In this document: piece by piece, positions 32,491-45,400 of the stretch
How the letters are laid out: every line of letters starts with the position of its first letter
Numbering within the stretch: the stretch's first letter is position 1
Assembly (NCBI GenBank): GCA_037951105.1
Contig: JBAMJV010008346.1
Location: forward strand, 62,001-126,000
DNA from: Echinarachnius parma
Lineage: Eukaryota; Echinodermata; Echinoidea; Clypeasteroida; Echinarachniidae
DNA length: 64,000 nt
Direction: 5' to 3'
Notes under the pieces: model-generated
What the model saw: only the letters and a program-made list of their open reading frames with translations
Told to the model about the DNA's origin: nothing
Database searches by the model: none
Program-made: the position numbers and the translations under genes

Positions 32491-32666
32491 TTCATTATCA
32501 TTTCCGATGACAGATTTAATCAAGGAGGCGCGGAAGAAGGCCAAGCTGGCGTCACTGATAAGGAGCCGAGGGTCCGAGGGTTGTGAGAGACAAAAATACA
32601 CAAAAGGATGCCTATACACAAGTTTCCGGAACACATCAGTAAATAGCGTCATTCCGATAAACGCCA

Positions 32667-32735
32667 GTGGGCGGATCTACGGGGGGGGGGGGGGGGGGGG
32701 GGGGGTTAGGGGGTTTAACCCCCCCCCCCCCCTTG
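32667..32735. mobile_element. Half copy of the poly-G/poly-C MITE
   Basis: CAGTGGGCGGATCTA is followed by a run of about 25 G, GTTAGGGGGTTTAACC and poly-C. It matches the left end of 30577-30750; the right terminus is missing. Confidence 0.7.
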
Positions 32736-32959
32736 GGCTGCAAGTGAAAATGTATCAGTGAAAAAAGTGAGAAAAAAAAATCACTTACGGGGTTCAAATA
32801 AAGAAGAAAAATCGCCGCGATGGACGAAAGTGAAAAAAAGGTTAGGCTACAATAATCATTTACGGGGGTTCAAAATACCAAAAAAAAATCGCCGCATCGC
32901 GGCTCGTCGATGATACTCGCAGGGCCCCTACTCTGGGGCGTTGGGCAGAACATCAGACA

Positions 32960-33465
32960 TCAGACATCAGAAGAAGAATCAGAAGAATCAGAAGAAGAAG
33001 AAGAAGAAGGAAGAAGAAGAAGAAGAAGAATCAGAAGAAGAAGAAGAAGAAGAAGAAGAAGAAGAAGAAGAAGAAGAAGAAGAAGAAGAAGAAGAAGAAG
33101 AAGAAGAAGAAGAAGAAGAAGAAGAAGAAGAAGAAGAAGAAGAAGAAGAAGAGAAGAAAGAAGAAGAAAGAAGAGAAGAAGAAGAAGAAGAAGAAGAAGA
33201 AGAAGAAGAAGAAGAAGAAGAAGAAGAAGAATGAAGAAGAAGAAGAAGAAGAAGAAGAAGAAGAGGAAGAGGAAGAGGAAGAGGAGGGAGGAGGAGGAGG
33301 AGGAGGAGGAGGAGGAGGAGGAAGAGGAAGGAAGAGGAAGAGGAAGAGGAAGAGAAGAGGAAGAGGAAGAGGAAGAGGTAGGAGGAAGGAGGAAGAGGAA
33401 GAGGAAGAGGAGAGGAAGAGGAAGAAGAAGAAGAAGAAGAAAGAAGAGAAGAAGAAGAAGCGAGA
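32960..33465. repeat. 500 bp polypurine tract, (GAA)n grading to (GGA)n
   Basis: One strand is almost purely purine for about 500 bp: GAA units to about 33250, then GAGGAA and GGA units, then GAA again. Frames through it (up to 220 codons of Arg/Glu/Lys) are artefacts of composition. Such mirror-repeat purine tracts can form triplex (H-) DNA. Confidence 0.95.
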
Positions 33466-33611
33466 GAAAAGTCGGGAGAAAAGGGACTCAGGGGTTGGAA
33501 ATCTACACAATGAGATTTACCAATCAAATAATGCTCAACTCTGCAAACATCTTGGTGCTGTCTTATTTCTAGTCTTTTATCATTTCATTGTTGTTCCTTT
33601 CTTCTACCCAC

Positions 33612-33716
33612 GGGCGTCGATTTGTCATTGATACCCATTGATCAGGGATGGATGATCCATTCATCCATCCCCCCCCCCCCCCCTGATGAATGGGTATTAC
33701 GTAAGTATCGACGCCC
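33612..33716. mobile_element. Short fold-back MITE, GGGCGTCGAT ends
   Basis: The left end GGGCGTCGAT and right end ATCGACGCCC are inverted repeats. Internal ATACCCATTGATCAGGG pairs with the complement CCCTGATGAATGGGTAT around a poly-C loop. Confidence 0.8.
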
Positions 33717-33869
33717 ATGTCTCTACCAACGTATATATTCATGTTTACCAAGTATAGTGCACCCACACTATTTCATTCCATCCTTTCCAGTCAGTCTTTC
33801 TTCCACTCCATCTTCCCACTTGGTTTTTTTTCTTCTCCATCATCCATATCCCGTAATGTCTGATTAGAT

Positions 33870-34020
33870 TGGATGGGGGCACTCGACAGAGCGCTGGCGC
33901 TCAGAGTCTTATGCATGCAGCTAGTGTGCAGATCAGCATCACTCAAAATTACACACGTGGGACTGACTACATCTTCATTCATAACGACGAGACACCGTCA
34001 ACGAGCGTTTTATTTTCAGA
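33870..34020 (+). promoter_or_regulatory. Likely LSM7 promoter and 5' leader
   Basis: The sequence just before the LSM7 ATG is less A/T-rich than its surroundings and has CpG-containing words (GACACCGTCAACGAGCG). No TATA box is obvious. A TTATTTTCAG just before the ATG resembles a splice acceptor, but would leave a 7-base exon, so I read it as leader. Confidence 0.4.
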
Positions 34021-37000
34021 ATGGCTGTAAGTCTGGATTTTATTTGAATGTTGTTGTGTGATGATGACAGGCTTATATATCGTGTTCAAAATTTCATTTG
34101 TTAAAACTTATGAGGCCAAATTGGTAAAACTGTAATTTAATAATACAGTTACACGTTTTGGGAGCCAAAGACCAGGGTAGCCCCACACGTGTAAAAATGT
34201 GTTACAGTGGATTTTTCAAATAGAATCAAAATAATTGAGTGGCATAAGTAAAATGTGTCATTTTATTTTATTTTTTACTTAAATGATAGTGCAAATGTCT
34301 ATGACATGTACAGTTGTTTGAGTTGGTAACTAACTCCATCTATGATATAAAACTGAAACTGAAAGTGAAACTGAAACAAGGCAATTGTGAATTGATACTT
34401 TTTGTGTCAGTAATTCACCATATTGCGAATCACTGTCTGAATTAACTCTACAACCACCTACAGAAACCCCCAAAATGCAATTTTGTGTGCACGATATTTT
34501 TGTGAAATATATTATATGATACGATACTTGCCATCTACTCCTTCACAATTCATGCAAATATGTGATGTAACTTGCCGCTAGATGGAAAAAATGATGATTT
34601 GTAGTGCATTTCCCATGTAAAATCCATGATTTCTGCACCTGCCCGACTAATTTCTGTGTCGTAGCGCGACTTCAAACAGGTTTTGAACGAGCGCTTTGAT
34701 CGCGCATTGGTCTCCATTCAAGTCGCCCGATTTCAATTAAACGGCAGATCTGACGCGTTAGTGGTTTTTTCCGTACCACTAAACGCGTCACATTGTGAGA
34801 TGACAGATTTATCGTCTAGAACGAATGTGTGCTTCTGTATTATTTGTGTCCCTTTTGTTGCACTTTTTAACAGTTATGTTAACCCAATCCTAAACTCTGA
34901 AACACTAGGATCTGCAATTCTTATCTGTTGCAGAAAAATGCAAGTTGTTGTGCCTGTGGCATTCTATCTTTTCAGAGATGTGCCCATTGCATAATTTAAA
35001 AAAAGAACAGATGCTGTACACAATCACATAGTCCAATTGACAAGTACTAGCAAAAGTGCTAGCAAAATAATGAAAATAAATTCAAAATTTACATGAAAAA
35101 ATAATGTAGTTTAAATTTAAATTTAAAGATATGAGCAAAATGTGACCAAAGCCAAAAGACCTGATATAAACATTTTGGAAAATATTACTGTAACTAAGAA
35201 AGCATTATAATAATCCTCCATAACACAGGTTCTTTTTACTTCCTTTTTTTTTTACATCAGATAAAAACAATATAATTATCAACCTCTCATCACTTTTTGC
35301 ACATGTTAACATTGTCGATGTGTGTAAGGCGTTTTGTATAACAAAAGCGCCGCGGCTTTCACGGGCTTAAATGGTATACCCGCTTTGTGTTGAAAGCTCG
35401 ATTTACAGTCTTTTAAAAACACAAGACCGAGTCTCTATAGAGCACGAAAACCGGGTGATGATTTTCACTTTGCGTTACGCCGGGAGAAGGCAAAATAAAC
35501 TGTACACATAATCACCTGGATATCGTGCTCTATTAAGAGACTTCGTCTTTTCTTTTGAAAAGACTTGAAGCATTCAGTTTCAGCTTTCTAGTGCCTATTA
35601 ATCGAGATTTCAACACATAGTGGGATTATCAGGTAAGGCAGCCCATGCAAGCCACAGCGTTTTTGACTGACAATACGCCTAAATGGTCTGTACAAATTTA
35701 GTAGAAATAATTTTCTTTATTTTGTGGTTTTGCTTCACGCAGGAACAGCAGAAGAAGAAGAAGGAGAGCATCTTGGATCTATCCAAGTACATAGACAAGC
35801 AGATCAGGGTCAAGTTCCAGGGAGGAAGGGAAGGTAACGATCTTGTGCTTATCTTGCCAAATACATTTATAAATATATATTATTTTGTTGTATTTTGATG
35901 TTAAGTAATATTTGTTTTGCGTTGTAATTATATATTTATGCATGTTGTATGTTCATATATTTTTGTTGGACGCAAGTCACTTTAGTCCTCGGACTACAGT
36001 CTTGTTTACTTTAGTTTGTTTTTCTTATAATATAAAAATGTATCAGTGACTGACTGACTGGGGTTGTGAAAGGCTTTGATCAAAAGACTAGACAACTTTG
36101 TAATTCTGTTATTCCTACTAAAAAGTATCTCTATATTTTTCTTCACCAGTGACTGGAGTTCTGAAAGGCTTTGACCCTCTGCTCAACCTGGTGCTGGATG
36201 GAACATCAGAGTTCATGAGAGGTAAGTCTTCCCACTCTTACACCAGTGGCGTAGCTAGGATTTGTTCAGTTGGGGGCACTGGGGGTCTCGCAGTTTCTTG
36301 AGGGGGCACAGGGTTTGACCCGACGAGCAAAACAAACAAAACAACAAAACACTGTCTGATTGCTGTTTAAATGAATGTCATCTTCCTTTAAAGGGATAGT
36401 TGAGTTTTGGTAGAGAGGGCGCTAGACTACTTATTTTTTTGTGAGGTAATGAAAAACTGAGTGTAAAATTTGAAAGAGCATAATATTTAAATAATAAAAT
36501 CATCTTTGTTTGATCAAAATCGGTTCAGAGACGGCTGAAATATCCATAAATATAACAATTTGTAATAAACCTGGGGCCCCAGGTTTATTATAGAATTTTG
36601 AACCAGCCGTTAAAAATTCAAAAAAATGCTTCCTCTTTTCAAAAAGTTACAAAATAGGTATTTAAATAGTTGTTGGTTATTTCTCTATCTAATCACTATT
36701 TCAACAAAGCATCACATGCACAATATTTTATTCAAAATGGTTGAAACCGATGAGTGTTTAGAGAGCGCCCTCTTACGTTGTAACGGCTCTTTTTGAATGA
36801 TAACATGATTTTTACTACGTCATTTGTAATTTTGTGTTTATTTCTAGTTATAACTATTAGTTTGTAATGTAATGATGCAGGTTTTGGTTACTAAAATTCA
36901 GTTTCACCAAAACTGTACTCTCCTTACCAGAACTCAACTATCCCTTTAAAAAAGCCAACTTCCTTTGTCCATTTTATTCTGCAAGCTTGATTTTGTTGGC

Positions 37001-37540
37001 AGAGGGCATCCTTCCCCTTGTAGCTGCGCCCCTGCCTCACGTCTTCAGATTTCAGAAGAAACATCAGGGATCCACACTTACTGTTTTTGCTTGTAGCCCA
37101 GTCGAGTGAATACAAAAATGTCCCCCTAAATTTTTGACAGCCCACAACAAAAATTTACAGTCCCAAGATATGATTTTATAGTAAATACTTTCTCATGTTG
37201 TCAAAAAAGTTATTCAGGACTGTCAATGATCAAAACTTACTTTGAAATGAATGAAGCTTGAAATGGAAAAGGGCTTTTCACACTCTATCATTGTAAGTGT
37301 GAAAATATATTTTTTTATCGGGTATAACAAGTTAATTTTCATGTTCCTTAGAATCTCGTCATAATTAATCTTTGTGATTTTGTTACTTTGTTTTATTTAG
37401 ATCCGGATGACCCATTCAAACAGACAGACGACACAAGAACCCTTGGCCTGGCGGTGTGCAGGGGGACGTCGGTCGTCCTCATATGTCCAGCTGACGGCAT
37501 GGAACCCATAGCGAATCCCTTCGTCCAGCAAGAAGGCTGA
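34021..37540 (+). CDS. LSM7: U6 snRNA-associated Sm-like protein LSm7
   Basis: LSm7 is a subunit of the heteroheptameric LSm2-8 ring, which binds the U-rich 3' end of U6 snRNA in the nucleus, and of the LSm1-7 ring, which promotes mRNA decapping and decay in the cytoplasm. Exons are 34021-34026 (ATG GCT only), 35743-35833, 36150-36221 and 37401-37540, all with GT-AG borders and phases 0, 1, 1. The 102-residue product matches human LSM7 (103 residues) almost throughout: KKKKESILDLSKYIDKQIRV, GFDPLLNLVLDGT, RTLGLAVCRGTSVVLICP and NPFVQQ at the end. Sm1 spans about 20-53 (G-x-L-x-GFD-x-x-x-N), and Sm2 spans about 70-84 with the conserved CRG. Basic residues KKKK precede the N-terminal helix. Intron 3 carries a 554 bp MITE and intron 1 a fold-back. 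Poly(A) signal candidates AATAAA lie at 37903, 38918 and 39655. The gene looks complete and functional. Confidence 0.97.
34751..34790. repeat. Hairpin in LSM7 intron 1
   Basis: TGACGCGTTAGTGGT and ACCACTAAACGCGTCA pair, with one bulge, around a T-rich loop. Confidence 0.8.
35410..35560. mobile_element. Fold-back sequence in LSM7 intron 1
   Basis: The left arm (AAGACCGAGTCTCTATAGAGCACGA, in blocks from about 35423) pairs with the right arm (TCGTGCTCTATTAAGAGAC then TTCGTCTT, 35523-35549). The inner GGTGAT/ATCACC also pairs. It is probably a diverged MITE; the ends and target are unclear. Confidence 0.6.
36243..36310. mobile_element. Terminus of the CAGTGGCGTAGCTA repeat family
   Basis: CCAGTGGCGTAGCTAGG is followed by a G-rich stretch (GTTGGGGGCACTGGGGG) just inside LSM7 intron 3. 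It is the same terminus as at about 2755 on the other strand. Confidence 0.5.
36392..36945. mobile_element. TTAA-target MITE (family A), 554 bp, in LSM7 intron 3
   Basis: TTAA at 36388-36391 and 36946-36949. The ends are AGGGATAGTTGAGTTTTGGT and ACCAGAACTCAACTATCCCT. The body has GAGAGCGCCCTC and AGAGGGCGCT near the two ends and a central palindrome (CTGGGGCCCCAG). Other copies: 1-28, 50877-51085, 53192-54431 and 60496-61040. Confidence 0.9.
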
Positions 37541-40500
37541 CCGAAGCTCGTTACTGCAGGATGATGATGACTGGACCCCCAGGATAAAAACAGAAATGAT
37601 CGGATTTGTGAGAAATCAGATCAGATCATCAGAGACACTATGCTGTAAATATTTGTGTAAATAACAGAGGCTTGAAACCAAGTCGCAGGAAGCGGACGAT
37701 CGAGAGAGTTTGGTTAGCTTCTCCTGAAGAGACTGCACTGAATTGCACTGCAGATATTTGTGATTTGCAAAGCCACATTTCAGAGTGGTAATGTAGCCCC
37801 AAAACACAGATTCACATGTAAGTGGTTGATACTGCTTGTAGGATAATCTAATTATGCAATAGTTTAGATTCCGAAGTGGGGCCTATCTCACTATAAACTC
37901 CCAATAAAAGTATGAAATTACAGGCACTTACTATAAAATGAGCCTCTAAAACAAGTGTCCCCCCCCAAAAAAAAACAAAAAAACAAACAAACAAACAAAC
38001 AAACATACAAACAAACAAACAAACAATAACAGAAAATCGGTCATTCACTCCAGAGGTGTTCTAGTCTAGTGGTCAGGATGTTGCTCTAAATACACATCGG
38101 CTCATTTTAAAAACCTGTGCTGTGTCTCATCATGAATGGTGTGATCCGAGGCATCATTTATTAGGATTGAATGTGTCTTTACAATGACAAAATCAACCCA
38201 TCATGATCTATCCATTTTTAGAAGAATTTATCTTTAGTTTGATCTTAGGTCTGTACTAACATGTTTCAAATTCATTCCAAGATTTGGGGAAATTCTATCC
38301 CAGAAAGTTTGAGCAATAGAAAGGATCGTTATACTTATTTTTGAAAGGGTTTTTAAACATGAGAATATTTTAAGTTTAGATTCTAAATTCTTCCCATTTT
38401 ACAGAGACATGCAGTTGTGTTTAAAAGTAATGATAATGAAATTCTACGTACTGGTGAACATTTTATATCAATAATTTGATATTCTATTACATTAATGACA
38501 GCATCAACACATTGTTCAAAATGAAAGGAAAACGGCAAAGTTGTTTGATAAAACAATTTGCATAGCGCCATCTGTGGCAGAAAGGGAATTATGTACTGGG
38601 TAGAAATGTGCGTAAACAATGAATGCATGTCATGCATGCCCAGTGATTAATTTCCAAGTTGGATGTTTGCTTTCTCTCATTTCATGGGTAGTCATGTAGG
38701 AATCTGAATGAAAATACTTTCAGTTATCCAAATATTGAGGAAGCAGAAATTAGTAGATTTTTCTAAAATTCTCACCATAAAAATGAGCAAAGGAAAAAGT
38801 TAACGATAAAGTCCCAAGGCTTTTTTTTTTAAATGTCCAGATTATTATTTGTATTGATTTCTAACCTTTGTAAAGTAATATTTGTTTTTGTAAACCCAAT
38901 TATCAACATGCTTTTGTAATAAAACATGAATCAAAGAGCACAATTTGTGTAGTTACATTTTATCTAATATTTTATGATGTAACTGTAAAGTGGCCTGATA
39001 CCTATGCATGTGTCATCCATTCGTATGCATGACCTGTATATCAAGTGAAGTTTATCTGGAGGTTAATAACACCTGCTGAATGATTGGGTTAAAGGGACCT
39101 TCATGTAGTAGCTATAATTATGCAAAACTGACAAAGGGTGGACAAAAGGTGTCTGTGACCTGTCGGGTGTTGCATAAAGAGTTCTAATTAATCACAAAGT
39201 TGCGTTTAATCACAAGTCAGAAAATGTGCCTAAGTGAGCAAATATGATTGGCTCAAGTGCGCATGTTTTGTGACTTGCGAACAATCGCAACACCCTCAAA
39301 TATGTCCACTCAGTGGCAACATTTTTTGTCGCATTTTTATCTTTTAACTATTTGATTTTGCAGGAAATAATCCATTCTCCATAGACCACAGCTGAGGTAT
39401 TTCAAGACTATTTCCTGACCGGGTAACGGAGATTTGGAACCAAACCAACAAAAAAAAGCTGTTGGAAAGCATGTTCATGATCATGAAGCTTCTGGAAGCA
39501 TGTTTCACTAAAACTGCTCTTTTGTCCAAAGTAACTTTCACTATGAAAGGTTCATATGCAAAAGTTAGTCAGGATGAAAGTATGATTTCCTGCAGTGTTT
39601 ATTCTTTTCCTCCCTCAATCTGAATTCTCATATCTTCTCCGGAATGAGTCATGAAATAAAGTATTAAGATTGCCATTCAGTACAGGTCGTATTGCTGCAT
39701 GGCAGGTTCTCACCAGATGCCAAGTTAAGTTTGGCGCTATTTAACTCTGTCTCATGATTGCGGTCTTCGAGTCAGAAATAACGGCCCATAAATTGGGTAT
39801 TCTTTGATAAAAATGAATTTTCCTACAACCCCATACTTGTATAAAACATCACAATTATCAAAGAATGCCCCATATTAAAAAGACTGGTATTTTGGTCTAG
39901 TAGTCTCCTTTAATGTTGACTGTCTGCAAGCTAAAGGATGAAATTAAAATCAACTTGTGGAAAAAGTGTGGTAGTGAAAGGGTCTCTAGATCTGATATTA
40001 TGCATGGTCAAGTAACATTCCATGGCCTAAATTCTCAACATCAAGTTAAATTTAACCCTGGGTTAATTTGCATCATTTGATATAATGTTTGTTACTCATA
40101 TATGTATATCATCTAGACTGATTCAATCTAATATGTAACTCATGGATGAAATTTTGAATAACCAATACACTGTATTGGGTTTTAAGTTTTAATCTATGGA
40201 ACGCTGATGGGAACTTTGTTAGAAATAACCGACTATAAATTGCGTTTCCTTTTTATAATCTGACTTTGGTGCAGTGGAGCTGGATGCCGTCTCAGTAAAA
40301 CAACTGTTTGAACGGAGACTGATTTTTCGGTCTAGTGAGAACCCTGCCTGCCGCAAGAGTTGTGTGCTTGCACTGCCAGAGAGGAAGCAGATGATTTCCT
40401 CTGGCTCCCCTGGTGGCAACTATCACCATGGCAACCATCACCATAGCAACCAAGTCTAACTATACCGTGTACATGTACAAGTTGCATATTAGGCCACCAG

Positions 40501-41480
40501 CTAATCCTGGGAATCTATCTGTGAACTACCGATTCTGCAGATGTGTTAAATAATCACACAGTGGCACAACCAGAGGCAAAAGGGAGGGGGGGGGGGAAGT
40601 AATGATTGTTAGGGTGGGGGGGGGGGAGGGTAATGATTGTTGTTTTTTTTTGGGGGGGGATAATGATTTTGTTTTTTTAGGGGATGAGGAGTTTCTTCCT
40701 GTGCCTATAATAAAAACATGTTATATGGCAAGAATTCCAAGAAAATGTGGGGAATGTAATTGCCCTTCTCCTGTAGGCACACAACCTCTGGATTTTTAGA
40801 TTTTATTGTCAGTTTCGGTCAAGGGGGGGGGGGGGGGCAGGGTAGGAGGGTCTTTTGCCCAAATATCATCCATACAGATTTGACCTGACAGGCAGTCTTC
40901 AGCCTTTAGCTACCTATAACTAAAATAAATGGCCCTGTCCATGTAATAGATATACCCTGTCCTTAATGTTTTGCCATGTTTTGCCTGAATTGTAGATGTC
41001 CTAGGGGTGCATATAAACATACTCAGTGTCCCCCCCCCCCCCCCCCCCTCCCTCAGCCCTAGAGCTTCACAACTGAAACCACACAGCCTAAATTGGGATA
41101 ACACTGTTAGTCTCAGTCACATGCGGAAATAGACAAACCTCTCTCAAATTTGCTACTTCCCCACTTTTCCTTCATCCCTCGTCTACCTTCTCTCCTAATA
41201 ACCCCTCTCTTTCCTTGATTTGTACAAACCACCCGAGCCACAAAATTACCTGCAGTCGTGCTCTGAGGCAAATGCATACTGTATAGCCAAGTTGGAAACG
41301 TGCCGTAATGTTCTATATATATGTGTAAATTGTCTGTCCCTAGTTTCTATATTTTATCAAGAGATCAAAGTTGTATGATCAAGATACAAGCAAAAGGGCT
41401 CTGATGTCATTGTACGTATAGGTCAGGAACAAATCGATAGATCTGACTCTGTAAGCAATGTGATTTAACCCAAAGGGTTA
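37541..41480. other. LSM7 3' flank; no further gene recognised
   Basis: Contains (AAAC)n at about 37975-38025, several poly-G and poly-C tracts between 40585 and 41050, and possible LSM7 poly(A) signals. A tRNA A-box-like CTAGTCTAGTGGTCAGGATG at 38060-38079 has no matching B box and is at most a SINE fragment. The frame at 40274-40459 follows an acceptor-like TTGGTGCAG but has no recognisable family. Confidence 0.5.
39165..39295. mobile_element. Diverged palindromic MITE (GTTGCATAAAGAG)
   Basis: The ends GGGTGTTGCATAAAGAG and GCAACACCC, with ACAAGTCAGAAAATG and ATTGGCTCAAG inside, resemble the GTTGCAGAAAGAG family, with more divergence. Confidence 0.6.
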
Positions 41481-41481
41481 A

Positions 41482-41886
41482 AGGGTACCACCACCCCAAA
41501 ATAATATTCTTATAAATGGAAGGTAACATGTTTAGTAGTTCAGACAAATATGTTTCCAGAAAAATTATATAATTGTAAAACGCATCACCATACTATTAAA
41601 AGCATGTGTTCATGGGTCTGCAGACGAAGACTACCTATTGTCTAGGACAAACCCATCGTCCGTGATTCTATTGTCTCCTAACGTACGCGTGAATAGAATT
41701 GGCGCAATTGGAGATGTTTGGCGCATAGAACCATGAGGCCAAGTTGGTTTCGTAAGTGGTGGTAATTAATTTTTATTGTTTATGAATTACACAGCCCTTT
41801 GCAAAGTGTTGGGCAACTATTTAATATCACATACAGTAACAGTACCCAAACATAATTATGTGTTGTTCTTTGCCTGGTGGTCCCCT
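41482..41886. mobile_element. TTAA-target MITE (family D), 405 bp
   Basis: TTAA at 41478-41481 and 41887-41890. The ends AGGGTACCACCA and TGGTGGTCCCCT are inverted repeats with one mismatch. A partial copy in the opposite orientation lies at about 49550-49796. The open frame at 41776-42099 crosses the right end of this element and is not a gene. Confidence 0.85.
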
Positions 41887-42099
41887 TTAACTATCCCAGC
41901 TGCACCACTTCCCATGATGCAATACAAGTTCCCAGCTAAGGCAGGAAACTATACACAAATGACCAAATATGGTATGAATTATGCAAATGAGTGTCTCAGG
42001 GGGGCGGATCCTGCATGTATTAGTATCAATGAAACAAAGTCCCGAGCACAAGAAAGGATGTGTGATAATTCAGGCAGTTTCCTTTCTGCGATTCTGTGA

Positions 42100-44700
42100 T
42101 ACTGAACATGCACTGTAACCAAGTCAGGAAAGGTGTACTAATGCACATGTGCAAGCATGCAGTTTTATGTACAGTCTGTTATCTATTCAATTTGTGTGTA
42201 AATATTAACCCATTCAGGACTGGTCCCAACAATGCTGTGGTCTCGTGGTCTATGGAGTGATGCATGTAAAACCAAAATCAAATACTGTAGTATTGAATGG
42301 GTTTACTTTGTCTACATGTATGCCAGTTCATGTTATAACTAAAATAGCTATATGGATACCCATTCCAACTAATTGGCAGTTTGTTTAATGTCTAGTTAGG
42401 GTGAGGTAATTGAGTTGAGTGTACATTAGACCAAAATTAGTGTTACAGACCAATGATTATTACCTGTAATTATAATTCCAGACAATTATACAAAATGACT
42501 ACATAGATACATGTGCATGGGTAACACAATTTGGCAACTTAAAGACCAAAAACGTTTTGAGCAATTTGGTAATCTGCATTGAATTCCAACAAGGTTCATG
42601 GATTACTCTTATCTCGACTCTCTCGTACAATAAGTACACTTATCATAAGCTCTATAGATGTACAAAAGACATGACAATCTCACACTATGAATCATGATAT
42701 AATTATTTTATTTCAAATTCAATCATAAGTTTCCTTGTCGTACATATTTACAAAGTTCATCAACTACATCTTCAAGGATTATATTAAATTCATATATTTA
42801 AATCAAGTAAATATTATCCTTCAAATAGAATTTTGTTAAATTATACCTAAAAAATAAAAACAATATTCAGAAAAAGTAAGAAATTAAAATGACTTCTAGA
42901 AATAAAAGTCTAAAATAAAAAATACTATGACAGAAATCATTGATTTCACCCTGCAACATAACTTTATACACATCATGTTTCCATTCACATTTGTATTGTG
43001 TGGCACACATGATGATACAGAAAACAGTAATCTAAAAATAATAAAAAATTTAAAACACATGCTATAGTATACTACTACATGTACATGTACATACATGTAC
43101 ACACATTAGAAAACAAATTACTTGCAGATGTTTACAATTAAACCATGGATGTTCAGACAATCACAACCCACACTTGTTATGATGGATGTAAGCCCATCGC
43201 ACACTACACAATCCGATCCAACCCAACCTGACAACCAAGTAAGGATCTGAACTATATTACATGCTGTAAATATGCACATCCTGCTTTAGTTCAGATACAC
43301 AATGGTTTGTTGGATTGGAAACGGCTCAGATAGTGTATGTGTGCAGTGGCCGCAAGAAGAAAGAAAATACACAAAGGAGTTTCAAGTACATGTAAAGCAT
43401 GGTCTGCCATTCATAAAAACCTTTAAATCATTTGGTCATGATCAAATTACGTCGATTTTGGAAAATAGACATTGTAACAGAATTATTTATCATATAATTC
43501 TAATTATGAATCATGATCAACATGAATTATAAACATTCAACAATGCATTCAATGTTTCTAAAGTTCTTCAGAGGTTGTAGACAAAATTGGATGTCAAGTA
43601 ATGTGCTGTAGTTTGGAAAGCATACTGAAATATTTCATTTCATATTCAGGCATATACAGGTGACCATTATAGACAGGTTCGATATTACAATGTTTTTGTT
43701 TGTTGGAGAAGATCACTTTTGGTGGCCACTAAGACAGGTTTGGCTGTACATGGATAAGCGTTTAGAATCGAGTGAAGACGAGTATGTGCTCCAAGCATTA
43801 TTGTTTGAAACACCTTTATAAAGTTCAACAAGCTGTAGTAATATTTAAACACATTACAAAAATACACATCTTCATATGTATTTTAGCATTTCATAATAAT
43901 TATATATCAATTTAATGTGCATGATTAGAAAATAATTCATTAAAAGAAAGTAAGCAATTTTATGTGTAACTTACAGAATCGACATTGTTTAATTAAAGAA
44001 ATTTCGTAAATCTCTACCTATAGTTATTTATATAATTTTGCTCGTACTTGGAAGCCATACCGTAATTGATAGAATTTCACTTAATACAAATCTCATGATG
44101 TATACAATTCTTGAAGGAAACTGTCTGAAAGTAGGAGTTCAAGCATACAGAGTTTCAAACCAAGTAATATTCTACATCATATCAAGCTGGAAGATATTTG
44201 GATGAAATATAAAAGTTTTTAAAATAAATTTTTAGTCACAATTGCTATCTTCTCATTTTTTTCCCACAAAAAAATAAATTGATTTGCCGGTGCCCCATCT
44301 CTACACCAATAGGAAGAACAAAGATTGCTGACAGTGGCTATTGCAATTTACTCAACATACACTTTTTATATATAGCACAATACAAACAAAAACAAGACTT
44401 AACTCTTTAAAGTGCCTACAAATACATTACACAACAAATGTGTGAAAGAATATTAAACATGTATGTGTATAGAGTACCGAAGTAGTAACGTCACATTCTG
44501 TTGTTATAACATAGTAATGTCCTTTGTTTTGCACTTTTGGTAGTGGGTAGGATCTGAACAATTGCCTTCTTAGGGACTACTTGTTCATAAATTCCTGTCC
44601 TGCCTAACATTGTTTAGAACCATTACCCATGGCAATGAACGGCCAGGACGTCACATTTCGGTTCTCTACAGCTTGGTGCAAAATTGCACTGATAGCAATG
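42100..44700. other. No gene recognised; possible 3' UTR of a minus-strand gene
   Basis: A/T-rich, rich in ACATGTAC words. A TTTATT at 42707-42712 (AATAAA on the minus strand) could mark a 3' end reading leftwards, but no minus-strand coding exon is recognisable to the right within the window, so this remains a guess. Confidence 0.4.
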
Positions 44701-44710
44701 TAGGATTTAA

Positions 44711-45088
44711 TAAGGCTGTAGAATCGCAAGACTACAGGAACTGTGGCCTGTGGGATAAGCCCAACTCAGTATTGAATTGGTATTCGGAAATTGTGCGCAT
44801 TTTTAACACATTTACCTTTTTAAAGATATCTCCCTCTTATTTTTTCTTTAAACATAGTATCCATATTCTGAAATGGAGTGCAAAGTATCTAGTACAAGCC
44901 AGTAATAAGTGCATGTATAATTGAGGATCTATTTTTTATGAACATTCTATGACTGAGCATGGTATCATTGCTCATTTGCTGATGTGCAAGTCAGTTCTAG
45001 CATATCTGCTGTAGAAGTCGGTTAATACAGGAGGGGGAATCAGCAAAATTAAAGAGTTCCTGTAGTCTTGTGACTATATACAGCCCCT
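44711..45088. mobile_element. TTAA-target MITE (family E), about 378 bp
   Basis: TTAA at 44707-44710 and 45089-45092. The left end contains AAGGCTGTAGAATCGCAAG then ACTACAGGAACT; the right end is its complement AGTTCCTGTAGTCTTGTGAC then TATACAGCCCCT. Confidence 0.8.
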
Positions 45089-45149
45089 TTAATACAGGTA
45101 CATGTACATTGAACATAACACACAACTAAAAACTTGGTATTAAAAAATG

Positions 45150-45400
45150 CATACATAAATGATCAGTCGATGTGTCAAATTCTTTTGTATTTCAACTAAA
45201 TATAAAAATCTGTGTAAACACATACAGCATGTACACGTATGATCATTCGATGTAGGAAAATCTTTCATATTTCAACTTAAAAAAGAAAATCTGTACAATC
45301 ATGTACAGAATGTACATTGTTATGCAAAAATACACTGGATGATCATTGGATGTTTCAAATTCTTCCATATTTCAACTAAGAAACTCTGTAAAAAAAAAAA
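45150..45400 (+). repeat. Three diverged tandem units of about 80-100 bp
   Basis: Units start near 45161, 45241 and 45340 with GATCAGTCGATG, GATCATTCGATG or GATCATTGGATG. Each continues through AAATCTTTCATATTTCAACT-like sequence to a CTGTRWAMA block. Confidence 0.8.

Noticed and set aside
32910-33572. 220-codon open frame, Arg/Glu/Lys-rich
   Set aside because: It is the translation of a polypurine microsatellite; all frames of this tract are open because it has almost no T on one strand.
34009-34026. Splice acceptor TTATTTTCAG creating a 7-base LSM7 exon
   Set aside because: Such a tiny exon is improbable; the sequence is more simply the end of the 5' leader before ATGGCT.
40274-40459. 61-codon frame after an acceptor-like TTGGTGCAG, possible terminal exon
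   Set aside because: Composition is plausible for protein but I recognise no family and see no partner exon; it ends in a short CACCATGGCAACC-type repeat. Worth an RNA-seq look only.
41776-42099. 107-codon frame
   Set aside because: It crosses the right end of a TTAA MITE, so the frame is a by-product of the insertion junction.
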